Source: Candidatus Cloacimonadota bacterium
Lineage (GTDB): Bacteria > Cloacimonadota > Cloacimonadia > JGIOTU-2
Direction of reading: 5' to 3'
Assembly: GCA_016932035.1 (NCBI GenBank)
Contig: JAFGDR010000036.1
Coordinates: 24,715 to 88,714 of the forward strand
Length of the DNA stretch: 64,000 nucleotides
A program made the translations under genes and the position numbers. Position 1 is the stretch's first letter. Every line of letters starts with the position of its first letter. Below are positions 9,414 to 19,588 of the stretch, one piece after another. Below the pieces are notes generated by a model. It was not told the DNA's origin, did not search any database, and was given only the letters and a program-made list of their open reading frames with translations.

Positions 9414-9462
9414 ATATACTTTCTCACAATTCAGACTGTGCTTAAGTAAGTTTTGATATCCT

Positions 9463-10908
9463 CTAATTCTGTTTCTTTTCAGTCCCGTATTTTTCCAATT
9501 TCTGTTTTAACGTTTTGACCTTATCGCGTAATTCTTTTATCCTGTACTCCCTACCCTGGAATAGTTTATTGAATTCAAACAATTCTTTGTTACGTTTCTC
9601 AAGTTCTTTGGTCCTATTCTCAACCATCTCCTCAAGATGCTCTTTATATTTTTCGAGTTCTTTATGTGCTTCAACGTTTTCCGTCATATCAATAAATGAG
9701 CCAAGAAATCTTGTCACATTCCCATCCCTATCTCTTTCAAAAGGAACATCATATGATATCAACCATTTCCACGTTTTATTCTTCGTTTTAAAACGATAAC
9801 TGACCATTATGACTTTATCTGTTGTCGAATGAACAACTTCAGCCATATGATCCATTACTTGCTGTCTATCCTCAGGATGAAAAAGTTCAATAAACGACGC
9901 TCCCATGCTGTTTATATCTTCAAGAGTCCATCCGGTAATTGCTGTATATTCTGTATTTATATACTCATACATATGCTTCTTTACATTGTATATATTCAAA
10001 CCAGTAACGATTGAGTTAAGTATTTTATCCCGTTCTCTATTTTTCTCCTGTAATATCAAATCCTTTTTCCGTAGCTGGAGTTGTATCCTCGATAAGATCA
10101 CTCCTACAAGAAGTGTAATTAAAAGAAACAGATTACGGGAAAATAACGAATTTAGAGGAACATGCACGAACATCATATCGAGAAAGCTGCTCTGACCTTT
10201 ATAGAAAACAAAATAGTCCATGATCCCCTGAATAAACCAGAATGCACAACCGATCAGCACTGCCGCACTTATAATGTATGTAGTCTCTCGATAATCTGTT
10301 TTTTCTTCCGGATTAAAAAATTTTCGTATTGGAGCTATATGCATAAATACATCACAAATAAGAAGGAGTACATATGCAGTAATCGTGTGTTTGATAGCTA
10401 CGAAAGCCACCCACGATATCGAGACAAAATTATTTGTTAACTGAGGTGCCCAGGGAGGAGGATTAAATGATACCAGCAATCTGAATAGTGTTAAAAAACC
10501 AAGTTCAATGACAATCCTGAATGGTATTTCAACGATATACATACTCGCGTACCATCGGTGTTCATGAGTTTTTCTGTAATCCGCCCAATAGCCATGCCAT
10601 ACTATCCAAAGGGTGAATACTGGTACAGCATAGAGAAATCCCCAGCCATCAGTAAACCAAAGCCACCACATTGTCTGGCACCCGCCTGCAAGTGCTGAGA
10701 AAAGGCCAAATTTCCAGCCCCACATGAGTGTTATAAAAAGCGGAAACAGAAGCCCAAAGAGAATGCTTACTTTAAAATCTGCGAACTGCATGAAATTAAC
10801 TGCATGAAAATTTGCCCAGAATCCGATTAAACCAAAAATAACTGAAATGAGTATTTTTTTTATTTGAAAGCTACAAACACAACCAGCAGCTTTGTTTTTT
10901 TCATTCAT
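9463..10908 (-). CDS. Multi-pass membrane protein with PAS domain and C-terminal coiled coil
   Basis: A 481-aa sensor-like protein. About the first 270 residues are a membrane region with seven or so hydrophobic segments, rich in Trp and unlike known MASE domains I can name. A PAS domain follows (about 300-410; GWTLEDINSMG, FHPEDRQQVMDHM, RFLGSFIDMTE). It ends in a coiled coil containing the FNKLFQGREYRIKELRDKVK-type tail often seen after PAS domains in these bacteria. No HisKA, HATPase, GGDEF or phosphatase domain follows, so the output is unknown. The ATG at 10908 has AGGAA upstream; a TTG seven codons earlier is unlikely. Confidence 0.75.
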   Translation of the reverse strand: MNEKNKAAGCVCSFQIKKILISVIFGLIGFWANFHAVNFMQFADFKVSILFGLLFPLFITLMWGWKFGLFSALAGGCQTMWWLWFTDGWGFLYAVPVFTLWIVWHGYWADYRKTHEHRWYASMYIVEIPFRIVIELGFLTLFRLLVSFNPPPWAPQLTNNFVSISWVAFVAIKHTITAYVLLLICDVFMHIAPIRKFFNPEEKTDYRETTYIISAAVLIGCAFWFIQGIMDYFVFYKGQSSFLDMMFVHVPLNSLFSRNLFLLITLLVGVILSRIQLQLRKKDLILQEKNRERDKILNSIVTGLNIYNVKKHMYEYINTEYTAITGWTLEDINSMGASFIELFHPEDRQQVMDHMAEVVHSTTDKVIMVSYRFKTKNKTWKWLISYDVPFERDRDGNVTRFLGSFIDMTENVEAHKELEKYKEHLEEMVENRTKELEKRNKELFEFNKLFQGREYRIKELRDKVKTLKQKLEKYGTEKKQN

Positions 10909-11114
10909 TAAGAAGTATTTCCTTTGCAAATCAAATATTCAAGAATTAGTATCATCATGTATACACCCAAATTTCTCAGAACGAAATATATAGTGTAAGC
11001 AATATAAAAAAGCACACTGTTTTTATACCAATGATGTCAAGAATTATATAAAATATTGATTGTATTTAAGTTAATTTCTTGAAACTTATCACCTTATTTT
11101 ATACTCTGTATTCA

Positions 11115-11120
11115 TTGACA
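11115..11120 (+). promoter_or_regulatory. Possible -35 hexamer upstream of the nucleotidyltransferase gene
   Basis: TTGACA, 58 nt before the ATG at 11178. No good TATAAT-like hexamer lies at the usual spacing; an alternative weak pair (TTGAAA at 11079 and TATACT at 11100, 15-nt spacer) lies just upstream. Low confidence. Confidence 0.25.
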
Positions 11121-11177
11121 TCATGAATCATGGTTTATCAAATGTCAAAAACAAAGCTCATTCTGGAGGTTTTTCAT

Positions 11178-12248
11178 ATGAAAGCATTGGTCTTATGTGC
11201 TGGAAAGGGTACGCGATTGCAACCCCTTACATACTCAATACCGAAGCATATTTTACCACTGGCTAATGTGCCGATCGTATATCATATAATCAAGAAACTC
11301 GTTAATCTCGGTATTACAGATATTGGGTTGATCGTGGGTTATAAGGAGGATAAGATTCGAGAAAGTGTCAGTGATGGCTCCCAGCTTGGCGCAAAGATTA
11401 CCTATATTGTTCAAGATTCTCCAAAAGGACTTGCACATGCAGTAAAAATGGGTCAGGATTTCGTCGGCGATGAACCGTTTATGGTTTTTCTAGGTGATAA
11501 TATTTTTGAGGATGACCTGACAAATCTGGTTCGTAGATACAATGATGAAAAGCCCTCCAGCATCATTATCCTAAAAGAAGTTGATGAACCACAACGATTC
11601 GGCATAGCAGTTCTTGAGGGAGATAAGATGGTAAAAGTAATAGAAAAACCGAAAGATCCTCCATCAAACCTTGCAATTGCCGGTGTTTATATTTTTGATA
11701 AAGATGTATTCCAGGCAATCGATGAGCTTCAGCCTTCTTGGCGTGGAGAATATGAAATTACCGATGCGATACAAGGACTTATCGATAAAGGACTCACTGT
11801 AAAAGGAGAAATTCTTAAGGGAAAATGGCTCGATACCGGCAAACCCCGTGATCTCATTGATGCGAATATGTATCTATGCGGTAAACTCAATGGCTGGCAT
11901 ATTGCTGGAGAAAGCGATCTCGACGAAGAATCCATCATAGAAGGGACGATCTATATTGGAAGAGGTTCTCGAATCCATACTTGCACATTGCAGGGACCGG
12001 TCATTATCGGTGAAAACTGTGAGATCGAAAATGCCACACTTCTCCCCTATACCTGTATCGGGAAAGGTTCAGTTATCAGAAATGCTCGGATTGAAAATTC
12101 AATCATCATGGAAAACACAATCCTCCGAAATATTAAAGGGAGAATAATCGAAAGCATAATCGGCAATAATGTTGAACTCAGCACACTCGATCTAAAGGGT
12201 GATTGTACCCTTTTGCTTGGCTCAGATGATAAAATACTTGGAATGTAA
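11178..12248 (+). CDS. Glucose-1-phosphate thymidylyltransferase, long form
   Basis: A 356-aa sugar-phosphate nucleotidyltransferase that couples NTP and a sugar 1-phosphate for cell-surface polysaccharide synthesis. The N-terminal signature LCAGKGTRLQPLT and following PKHILPLANVP bind the nucleotide; GDNIFEDD provides the metal-binding Asp. Beyond about residue 245 a left-handed beta-helix (repeating I-G-x-G and I-x-N-A-T/R units) marks the long StrD-like form rather than short RmlA. The ATG at 11178 is preceded by GGAGG at 8 nt; an in-frame start 16 codons earlier lacks one. Whether the nucleotide is dTTP or UTP cannot be decided by eye. Confidence 0.85.
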   Translation: MKALVLCAGKGTRLQPLTYSIPKHILPLANVPIVYHIIKKLVNLGITDIGLIVGYKEDKIRESVSDGSQLGAKITYIVQDSPKGLAHAVKMGQDFVGDEPFMVFLGDNIFEDDLTNLVRRYNDEKPSSIIILKEVDEPQRFGIAVLEGDKMVKVIEKPKDPPSNLAIAGVYIFDKDVFQAIDELQPSWRGEYEITDAIQGLIDKGLTVKGEILKGKWLDTGKPRDLIDANMYLCGKLNGWHIAGESDLDEESIIEGTIYIGRGSRIHTCTLQGPVIIGENCEIENATLLPYTCIGKGSVIRNARIENSIIMENTILRNIKGRIIESIIGNNVELSTLDLKGDCTLLLGSDDKILGM

Positions 12249-12260
12249 TCAGGAGTTAAA

Positions 12261-13040
12261 ATGAAAATAATTGTCTGCATCAAACAAGTTCCAGACACAA
12301 CAGATATAAAGATAAATCCGGAACACAATACCTTGATTCGCGAGGGTGTAGAAAGTATTATAAATCCTTTTGACATGTATGCTCTCGAAGAAGCCCTGCG
12401 TATTAAAGAAGCCCACGGTGGCATCGTTACCGTTATCAGCATGGGACCTCCACAAGTCGAGATTGCCCTACGTGAAGCTCTTGCAATAGGAGCAGATAAT
12501 GCAATCCTTATATCTGATAGAAAATTCGCAGGATCAGACACACTGGCAACGAGTTACACCCTCTCTGCTGCTGTAAGAAAAATCGGTGATTATGATATCA
12601 TTCTTTTTGGTAAGCAGGCAATAGATGGTGATACAGCACAGGTTGGACCTGGTGTAGCACGGCATCTTGATATTCCGCAGATCGCGTTTGTGAAAAAGAT
12701 AGATTCCATCGATAATGGTAAGATAACTGCACATCGGATGATGGAAGACGGATTTGATGTTGTTGAATCCAGACTTCCAATTGTCATCACTGTTGTCAAG
12801 GACATAAATGAACCGCGTCTCCCCTCTTTACGCACAAAAATGAAGGCAAAGAAAGCGGAAATCCCAGTTTGGACATTTGAGGATCTTGATCTGGACGAAA
12901 AGAGAGTCGGTTTGAATGGTTCTCCTACCTGGGTTGAGAAAATTTACACTCCATCACTTGAGAAAAAAACCATGATGCTGGAAGGTGAACCGGAAGAAGT
13001 TGCACAAAAACTCACTTCATATCTCAAGGAAATATGCTAA
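12261..13040 (+). CDS. etfB: Electron transfer flavoprotein beta subunit (solitary)
   Basis: A 259-aa EtfB/FixA protein. It begins IVCIKQVPDTTDIKI, has NPFDMYALEEALRIKE near 35 and the nucleotide-binding loop ILFGKQAIDGDTAQVGPGVA near 115-135. EtfB normally pairs with EtfA, which holds the second half of the FAD site and is usually the next gene. Here the next gene is kdsB, overlapping by 7 nt, and no etfA is in the window. The partner may be elsewhere, or the protein has another role. The gene lies 12 nt after the nucleotidyltransferase in an apparent three-gene operon. Confidence 0.9.
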   Translation: MKIIVCIKQVPDTTDIKINPEHNTLIREGVESIINPFDMYALEEALRIKEAHGGIVTVISMGPPQVEIALREALAIGADNAILISDRKFAGSDTLATSYTLSAAVRKIGDYDIILFGKQAIDGDTAQVGPGVARHLDIPQIAFVKKIDSIDNGKITAHRMMEDGFDVVESRLPIVITVVKDINEPRLPSLRTKMKAKKAEIPVWTFEDLDLDEKRVGLNGSPTWVEKIYTPSLEKKTMMLEGEPEEVAQKLTSYLKEIC

Positions 13041-13759
13041 GTTCAGTTGCCATCATTCCCAGCAGGTTTGCGTCAACACGGCTCCCGGGAAAACCTCTCA
13101 GAAAAATTAGAGATAAAACACTCATTCATCATATTTACGACAATGTTATTAAAACTCGGTTATTTGATATAGTTGTTGTTGCAACTGATGATGAGCGAAT
13201 TGCAAACGAGGTCAAAACCTTTCATGGCACAGTTTTTGTTTCAGAGAAAATTCACTCTTCGGGTACCGACCGTATCGCGGAAGTAGCAGCAAGCATGGAT
13301 GCTGATGTCTTTATAAATGTTCAAGGGGATGAAGTATTTATAAACAAACACACTCTCGAACCTCTCATTAATTCCTTCGAAAATGAGAATGTACATGTTG
13401 CAACACTCGCCCATGAAATAGTTGATATTGAAGAAGTGCAAAATCCAAACAGGATAAAAGTAATTTGTGATATAAATGGATATGCATTATATTTCTCGAG
13501 ATCGGCTATACCATATAACAGGAGGAACAAAAGTTACTCCTATTTAGGACATATCGGTGTGTACGCTTTTAGAAAAAATGCACTGATGAGGTTTGCTCAA
13601 CTTCCCCAATCAAATCTTGAAAAAACAGAAAAACTGGAACAGCTTCGCCTACTCGAAAACGGCATCCCAATCAAAGTAATTGTAACCGATTATTCTGGAT
13701 TTGGTATCGATACTGAAGAAGACATTAAAGAAGCGGAATTAATGATGAGAAATATGTAA
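13034..13759 (+). CDS. kdsB: 3-deoxy-manno-octulosonate cytidylyltransferase (CMP-KDO synthetase)
   Basis: A 241-aa KdsB activating KDO with CTP for lipopolysaccharide inner-core synthesis, which implies an outer membrane with LPS. Signature IPSRFASTRLPGKPL at residues 8-22, SGTDRIAEVA near 77-86, the metal-binding VQGDE near 97, and YFSRSAIPY for the sugar. ATG at 13034 lies inside etfB with AAGGAA before it. Length is normal for the family (about 240-250). Confidence 0.95.
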   Translation: MLSSVAIIPSRFASTRLPGKPLRKIRDKTLIHHIYDNVIKTRLFDIVVVATDDERIANEVKTFHGTVFVSEKIHSSGTDRIAEVAASMDADVFINVQGDEVFINKHTLEPLINSFENENVHVATLAHEIVDIEEVQNPNRIKVICDINGYALYFSRSAIPYNRRNKSYSYLGHIGVYAFRKNALMRFAQLPQSNLEKTEKLEQLRLLENGIPIKVIVTDYSGFGIDTEEDIKEAELMMRNM

Positions 13760-13817
13760 TATTTTACTTTAGATAAATCTCTCTATTCTATTATATGTGT
13801 GGCAATTATGGGTTTAT

Positions 13818-14096
13818 CTAATTATCTTTATCCATATACTTCTTGATCTGGTTTTCTTCCCAATTTTTTCCGAAAATACCCCTCGCTCCAAATACATGAA
13901 ATCCATGTGCAAATAATCCAATTCCCCATCCAAGAAGGGGCCAGTAGAACCATAATTGATTGGGTGTTGTTAAGATATTGATAAGAAACAATCCGAGATT
14001 AACAATGATATAAACAGCCACATGTGACCAGAATCCCCTGATTTCTTCTACACGGGCTTTTGCTTGTTTGTATTTCTCTGATTCTTTATCATACAT
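13818..14096 (-). CDS. 2TM domain protein
   Basis: A 92-aa protein matching the 2TM domain family: a short charged N terminus with YKQAKARVEEIRGFWSH, two hydrophobic helices (about 26-42 and 49-67), then HGFHVFG and a basic tail. The family's function is unknown, though it is often found beside regulators in Bacteroidetes. AAGGAG precedes the ATG. It follows mscS by 13 nt, so it is probably co-transcribed with it. Confidence 0.8.
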   Translation of the reverse strand: MYDKESEKYKQAKARVEEIRGFWSHVAVYIIVNLGLFLINILTTPNQLWFYWPLLGWGIGLFAHGFHVFGARGIFGKNWEENQIKKYMDKDN

Positions 14097-14109
14097 GGTA
14101 TATCTCCTT

Positions 14110-15054
14110 TTATTCTAGATTTTCCGGATCAGGTATCTTGTCTGAACCGTGACCAGAAAAATCCTGTGGTTTATTATAATAGATTCTCTTTGTCGGATAT
14201 GCAAATTCAATTCCTTCTGTACTATTAAAGTTTGTTAAGATATCTTCCCATATTGCATGCTCGCTCATACGTCTCTTGCGTGGTTCACAAAGAAAACGGA
14301 TAGTAAGCATTACTCCACTGTCCCTAACACTCGTATAAACCGTTGGAGTAAGGTTACTATAGAAGATCATATATTTACGGGAAGCTTCCTTGATCTTTCT
14401 TTCTGCATGCGGAGTAAGGTGTTCAGCATGCTTATTGCCGATTTGCTGGAGGATGGTTTTTGCTTTTTTCCAATTACTCTCAAAGGTTATCAGAACCGGT
14501 ATTTCGTTCCAAATATACTGAAAACCCTTACTATAGTTCGCATGTACCTCGTTGAGTATTTTACTATTCGGGATATTGATGACCCGTCCGGTACTCTGGT
14601 CAGCATCGACCCAATTTCTGATCTCAAGCAAAGTAAATTGAAAAAGCCGTATATCGATAACATCACCAGCATGATTGCCAACCTGGATCCTATCCCCAAC
14701 CTCAAAGGGTCTCCGCCATACAATGAATATCCAGCCAGCAATATCTGTGATGATATCTTTGAGGGCAATTGCAAGACCTGCAGAAAGCAAACCAAGGAAC
14801 GTAGCAAGAGACTGAAATGCCTGAAGCCACACACGTCCAAGAAGAAGGAAACCGATGAATACGAAGATATAGGTGAGAGTCTTTTTCCATTTATATCGTT
14901 TTTTGGGCTCATCGATACTCTTCCACATAATCCGCAAGATGATCATGTGAATGATCTTTAAAACAGCAAGGACAGCTATTGTTACAACGATCTTCCAAAC
15001 AATATCCTGTTCAATGTTCGTAAGGTTATGCAGCCATTCAGTAAATTTATCCAT
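14110..15054 (-). CDS. MscS-family small-conductance mechanosensitive channel
   Basis: A 314-aa MscS-type channel that releases solutes on hypo-osmotic shock. Three hydrophobic segments: about 20-42, 60-80 and the pore-lining segment around 85-108 (LGLLSAGLAIALKDIITDIAG). The beta domain has the conserved RPFEVGDRIQVGNHAGDVIDI and a following IPNSKILNE. It sits 5 nt after glmM on the minus strand. Length is close to E. coli MscS (286 aa) with a slightly longer C terminus. Confidence 0.92.
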   Translation of the reverse strand: MDKFTEWLHNLTNIEQDIVWKIVVTIAVLAVLKIIHMIILRIMWKSIDEPKKRYKWKKTLTYIFVFIGFLLLGRVWLQAFQSLATFLGLLSAGLAIALKDIITDIAGWIFIVWRRPFEVGDRIQVGNHAGDVIDIRLFQFTLLEIRNWVDADQSTGRVINIPNSKILNEVHANYSKGFQYIWNEIPVLITFESNWKKAKTILQQIGNKHAEHLTPHAERKIKEASRKYMIFYSNLTPTVYTSVRDSGVMLTIRFLCEPRKRRMSEHAIWEDILTNFNSTEGIEFAYPTKRIYYNKPQDFSGHGSDKIPDPENLE

Positions 15055-15059
15055 TTTAC

Positions 15060-16406
15060 CTACTCAAAATAGTTCTCGATAATATTGTCACACAGCTCTT
15101 TTGATCTTGTTTCTGAATCACTTTCAGCAATAACTCTCACGATCGGTTCTGTACCTGATTTCCTGATATGAATCCAATACTCGGGATCGATGATCTTTAT
15201 ACCATCCTGTTCGTCGAGTTTTTGCTTAAAATAATCTTTCTTGATACTTGCACTTATTTTATCAAAATCAATATGCGGCTGCAACTCGCATTTAGTTTTG
15301 TAGATATAATATCGTGGAATTTCTGCTGCCAGTTCGGATAATTTCTTTTTTGATGTTGCCATATACGAAAGGATGAGAGCCATTCCAAGTGGTGCATCAC
15401 GTGTAAAATGGAGATCGGGTAGGATAACTCCTCCATTGCCTTCACCTCCAATAACACATTCATGTGCTTTCATGATTTCAGCAACATTTATTTCACCAAC
15501 TGCTGATCGGAATATCTCAACTCCGTTTTCCTGTGCGATCTGGTCGGAAGCCATTGAGGAAGAGAGATTCGTAGCAATATTCCCTTTCTTTTGTGAAAGT
15601 ACATATTTTTCTGCAAGAAGAAGGGTAAACTCCGTTCCCAATGCAATACCTTTATCTGAAACAAGCGAAAGCCGGTCTACATCCGGATCCGTGGCAAAAC
15701 CAGCATCAGCATGATTCTGTTTAACCAGTTTTTCCAATTCCGAAAGATTTTTTGCCACCGGTTCTGCGACACGTGAAAAACGACCAGTTGGTTCTGAGAA
15801 AAGTTCAATTACATTACATCCAAGCGCTTGGAGTAAGCCGGGAGACATCACACCGCCTGCACCATTAGTTGAATCGATAACAACGGTGTAATGCGCCTTT
15901 CGTATTTCATCTGTCTCAATAATCGGTAAATCCAATATTGCTTTGATATGATCATCGATCGCATTTTCATAGGTGGAGAAGCTACCAATATGTTCCCAAT
16001 CGAGATTCTTCAATGTAATCTCTTCTATATCCCAAAATTCTTTTGATTGTACTGGTGTTAAGAACGTGCCATCCTTATTGATGAGCTTGAGTGCATTCCA
16101 TTCCGGAGGATTATGACTGGCAGTGATCGCAATGCCACCGTCAGCGTGAAGATTATCGACAGCGAGGAGAATTGTAGGTGTGGGGCAAATGCCAAGATCG
16201 ATAACATCAGCACCAACTGACATCAAGCCTGCTGAGACTGCATTGAACAGCATTTTGCCGGTTGTTCTGGAATCACGTCCAACAACAATTTTTCCTCGTC
16301 CAGAAAACACACCGAATCGTTTTGCAAACAAGAGAACAAGTTCAGCATTCAGAGAATCGCCAACAATACCTCTAATTCCTGATACACTCTTCATCAACTG
16401 CGACAT
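15060..16406 (-). CDS. glmM: Phosphoglucosamine mutase
   Basis: A 448-aa alpha-D-phosphohexomutase, most likely converting glucosamine 6-phosphate to glucosamine 1-phosphate for peptidoglycan and LPS. It starts SVSGIRGIVGDSLN; the phosphoserine loop ITASHNP gives S97, the metal loop reads DPDVDRL, the sugar loop GGEGNGG and the phosphate loop RKSGTEPIVRV. The GEGNGG form, rather than GEQSGH, is typical of Bacteroidetes/archaeal-type enzymes, so phosphomannomutase activity cannot be excluded. GAGGAA precedes the ATG. Part of the long minus-strand housekeeping run. Confidence 0.88.
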   Translation of the reverse strand: MSQLMKSVSGIRGIVGDSLNAELVLLFAKRFGVFSGRGKIVVGRDSRTTGKMLFNAVSAGLMSVGADVIDLGICPTPTILLAVDNLHADGGIAITASHNPPEWNALKLINKDGTFLTPVQSKEFWDIEEITLKNLDWEHIGSFSTYENAIDDHIKAILDLPIIETDEIRKAHYTVVIDSTNGAGGVMSPGLLQALGCNVIELFSEPTGRFSRVAEPVAKNLSELEKLVKQNHADAGFATDPDVDRLSLVSDKGIALGTEFTLLLAEKYVLSQKKGNIATNLSSSMASDQIAQENGVEIFRSAVGEINVAEIMKAHECVIGGEGNGGVILPDLHFTRDAPLGMALILSYMATSKKKLSELAAEIPRYYIYKTKCELQPHIDFDKISASIKKDYFKQKLDEQDGIKIIDPEYWIHIRKSGTEPIVRVIAESDSETRSKELCDNIIENYFE

Positions 16407-16415
16407 ATACTTCCT

Positions 16416-16838
16416 CTATTCTGGAAATTTCTCTATTTTTATTTTTCTTTGAGTCCCATCTATAATGTCAATACTTATTTCAAAATATTCGGCAGGCAGA
16501 AGTTTGAGTGCTTTCTCCGGCCATTCAATAAAGAAAATGCCATCCTCCAGGAGCAAGTCAGAAAAACCGATCTTCTCAATTTCTTCTATGGATTTAAGTC
16601 GATAGAAATCGAAATGATAAAGCAAAATCGAACCTTCATAGATATTCAATATCGTGAATGTTGGACTTGAGACATATCCGTTAAAACCGAGTTCTTCAGC
16701 AATTTTTTTTACGAACAAGGTTTTACCGCTTCCGAGTTGACCTTTAAAGGCAACCACATCACCTGGTTTGAGCTGATGAGCTACATGACAGGCTATTTTT
16801 GCAGTTTCTTCTTCTGAATGGCTGATGTATTCATTCAT
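16416..16838 (-). CDS. tsaE: tRNA threonylcarbamoyladenosine biosynthesis ATPase TsaE
   Basis: A 140-aa TsaE (YjeE), the ATPase needed with TsaB/TsaC/TsaD to make t6A37 in ANN-decoding tRNAs. Walker A GQLGSGKT at residues 33-40, the family's YVSSPTFTILN at about 55-65, HFDFYRLKS and the FIEWPEKA near 104. Length is typical. It lies between porX and glmM with short gaps; the ribosome site is weak. Confidence 0.95.
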   Translation of the reverse strand: MNEYISHSEEETAKIACHVAHQLKPGDVVAFKGQLGSGKTLFVKKIAEELGFNGYVSSPTFTILNIYEGSILLYHFDFYRLKSIEEIEKIGFSDLLLEDGIFFIEWPEKALKLLPAEYFEISIDIIDGTQRKIKIEKFPE

Positions 16839-16853
16839 ATTGATGCAAAGACT

Positions 16854-18410
16854 TTACTTTTTAGGGGTTAGCACTGAGATCGGAAGGATCATTTCTTCCA
16901 TTGAAACACCGCCATGCTGGTAAGTACCGTCGAATTTTCGTTTATATTCATTATAATCTGTGGGAAACACAAAATAATGATCACCCTTCGCAAAAATGAA
17001 GTTTTCTACAACGTTCTCAACAGGCAGTCCATAATTTTTTGGACTCGTTACTTTTATGGTGTGCCGTTCATTACAGGTAATATTTTTACCATGTTTTGCT
17101 CGTAATCCTGAAGAAATTTCCTTATCTGATATTACTTTTGTCGGATGCTCCACCTTGATAGAACCATGATCGGTTGTTAAGACAACCACAGCGTCCTGTT
17201 TTGAGATCAGTTTGAGTGTTTCATAGAACTGTGAATTGAGGAACCACAGTTTCGTTAACGATCTCAGGGCACGGTCATTAGGTATGATCTCCTGAAGTAC
17301 TTCATCTTTAAATCTGTGATGAAGGAGAAGGTCTAGGAAATTATAAACAAGAATGACCAGACGCTCTTTCTTATAAGCAGGTATCTTCTTTGTAATATAT
17401 TCGCCCTCTTCAGTATTCAGTACTTTAATATACTTACTTCCCTGGGGCATGGGAATATCCATTCTTTTCAGTTGCTCATCCATAAAGAAGTGTTCATCAC
17501 GGTTCAGACTGCTTTCCACCTCTTTACTACTTCTCCAGAATTGCGGATATACCTGTGCAATTTTGCCAGGGAACATTCCGCTGAAGATCGCATTTCGAGA
17601 ATATGGTGTAGAGGTTGGTAATATTGAGTAATAATAGTCAGTCTTTACATTGAAAAGCTCTTCAATAAAAGGTTTGAACACCATGAACTGGTCAAGGCGA
17701 AGGCAATCCAGTACAACGAAATAAACGACTTTCTTGGAGTAAAGTTTATCTGCAACGTACTTTTTCACTATATTGGGAGAAAGAACAGGTCTTTCAGATC
17801 CGGTAAGAAAATCTTCATAATGTGCTGTAATATAATTAGAGAACTCGGTATTACAATTCTTCTTTTCAAACGAGTGCATCTGCATAATGTCCTCATAATA
17901 GAGTTGATCCAATTTCAAATCCCATTCTGCAAGAGACCGGTATATGTCAATCCAGTCCTGCCAGTTCGGTTCAGTAAATAATTTCTGATTAAGTTTTGCA
18001 GAGAATTCTGCATATTCTTCACCAGTTCGATTCCTTCTGATCTCTTCTGACATCAATATTTTTTTGAGAGACATCAGCACCTGGTTAGGATTGATTGGTT
18101 TGATGATATAATCGGTTATTTGCTGAGCAATCGCTTTGTTCATCAAACCTTCTTCCTCGTTTTTTGTGACCATAACAACAGGCAGTGTTTCGTTAATCCT
18201 GTGAATTGCTTCGAGTGTTTCCAGTCCGTCGAGACCGGGCATCATTTCATCCAACAGCACAATATCAAAGTTTTGTTCTTCAGTAAGTGCGATCCCATCA
18301 TTCCCATTTGATGCTGCCACAACCTCGAAATTCCTTTCTTCAAGAAAAAGAATATGCGGTTTCAGCATATGTATTTCATCATCTATCCATAGTATCTTTG
18401 CTGTTTTCAT
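16854..18410 (-). CDS. porX: PorX-like response regulator with PglZ domain
   Basis: A 518-aa two-domain protein. Residues 5-120 are a receiver domain with the acidic pair D10-D11, phospho-acceptor D54 (VLLDEMMPG) and the KPINP lysine near 105. After a helical linker, the PglZ/alkaline-phosphatase-superfamily domain shows VVLDCLRLDQF, SILPTSTPYSRNAIFSGMFPG and VVLTTDHGSIKVEHP. This architecture is that of PorX, which in Porphyromonas and Flavobacterium controls type IX secretion and hydrolyses oligonucleotides with its metal site. It fits the four Por-tailed exported proteins in this window. AAAGGA precedes the ATG. No PorY kinase lies beside it. Confidence 0.88.
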   Translation of the reverse strand: MKTAKILWIDDEIHMLKPHILFLEERNFEVVAASNGNDGIALTEEQNFDIVLLDEMMPGLDGLETLEAIHRINETLPVVMVTKNEEEGLMNKAIAQQITDYIIKPINPNQVLMSLKKILMSEEIRRNRTGEEYAEFSAKLNQKLFTEPNWQDWIDIYRSLAEWDLKLDQLYYEDIMQMHSFEKKNCNTEFSNYITAHYEDFLTGSERPVLSPNIVKKYVADKLYSKKVVYFVVLDCLRLDQFMVFKPFIEELFNVKTDYYYSILPTSTPYSRNAIFSGMFPGKIAQVYPQFWRSSKEVESSLNRDEHFFMDEQLKRMDIPMPQGSKYIKVLNTEEGEYITKKIPAYKKERLVILVYNFLDLLLHHRFKDEVLQEIIPNDRALRSLTKLWFLNSQFYETLKLISKQDAVVVLTTDHGSIKVEHPTKVISDKEISSGLRAKHGKNITCNERHTIKVTSPKNYGLPVENVVENFIFAKGDHYFVFPTDYNEYKRKFDGTYQHGGVSMEEMILPISVLTPKK

Positions 18411-18463
18411 TATTCATTCCTTTCAAAATATATTTAAATACAGAGGTTTCAAATATTACTATA

Positions 18464-19588
<1,125 letters not shown>

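Noticed and set aside
13769-13821. Inverted repeat TTAGATAAA / TTTATCTAA between kdsB and the 2TM gene as a terminator.
   Set aside because: The loop is 35 nt, the stem AT-only and there is no T-run; a functional hairpin is doubtful.
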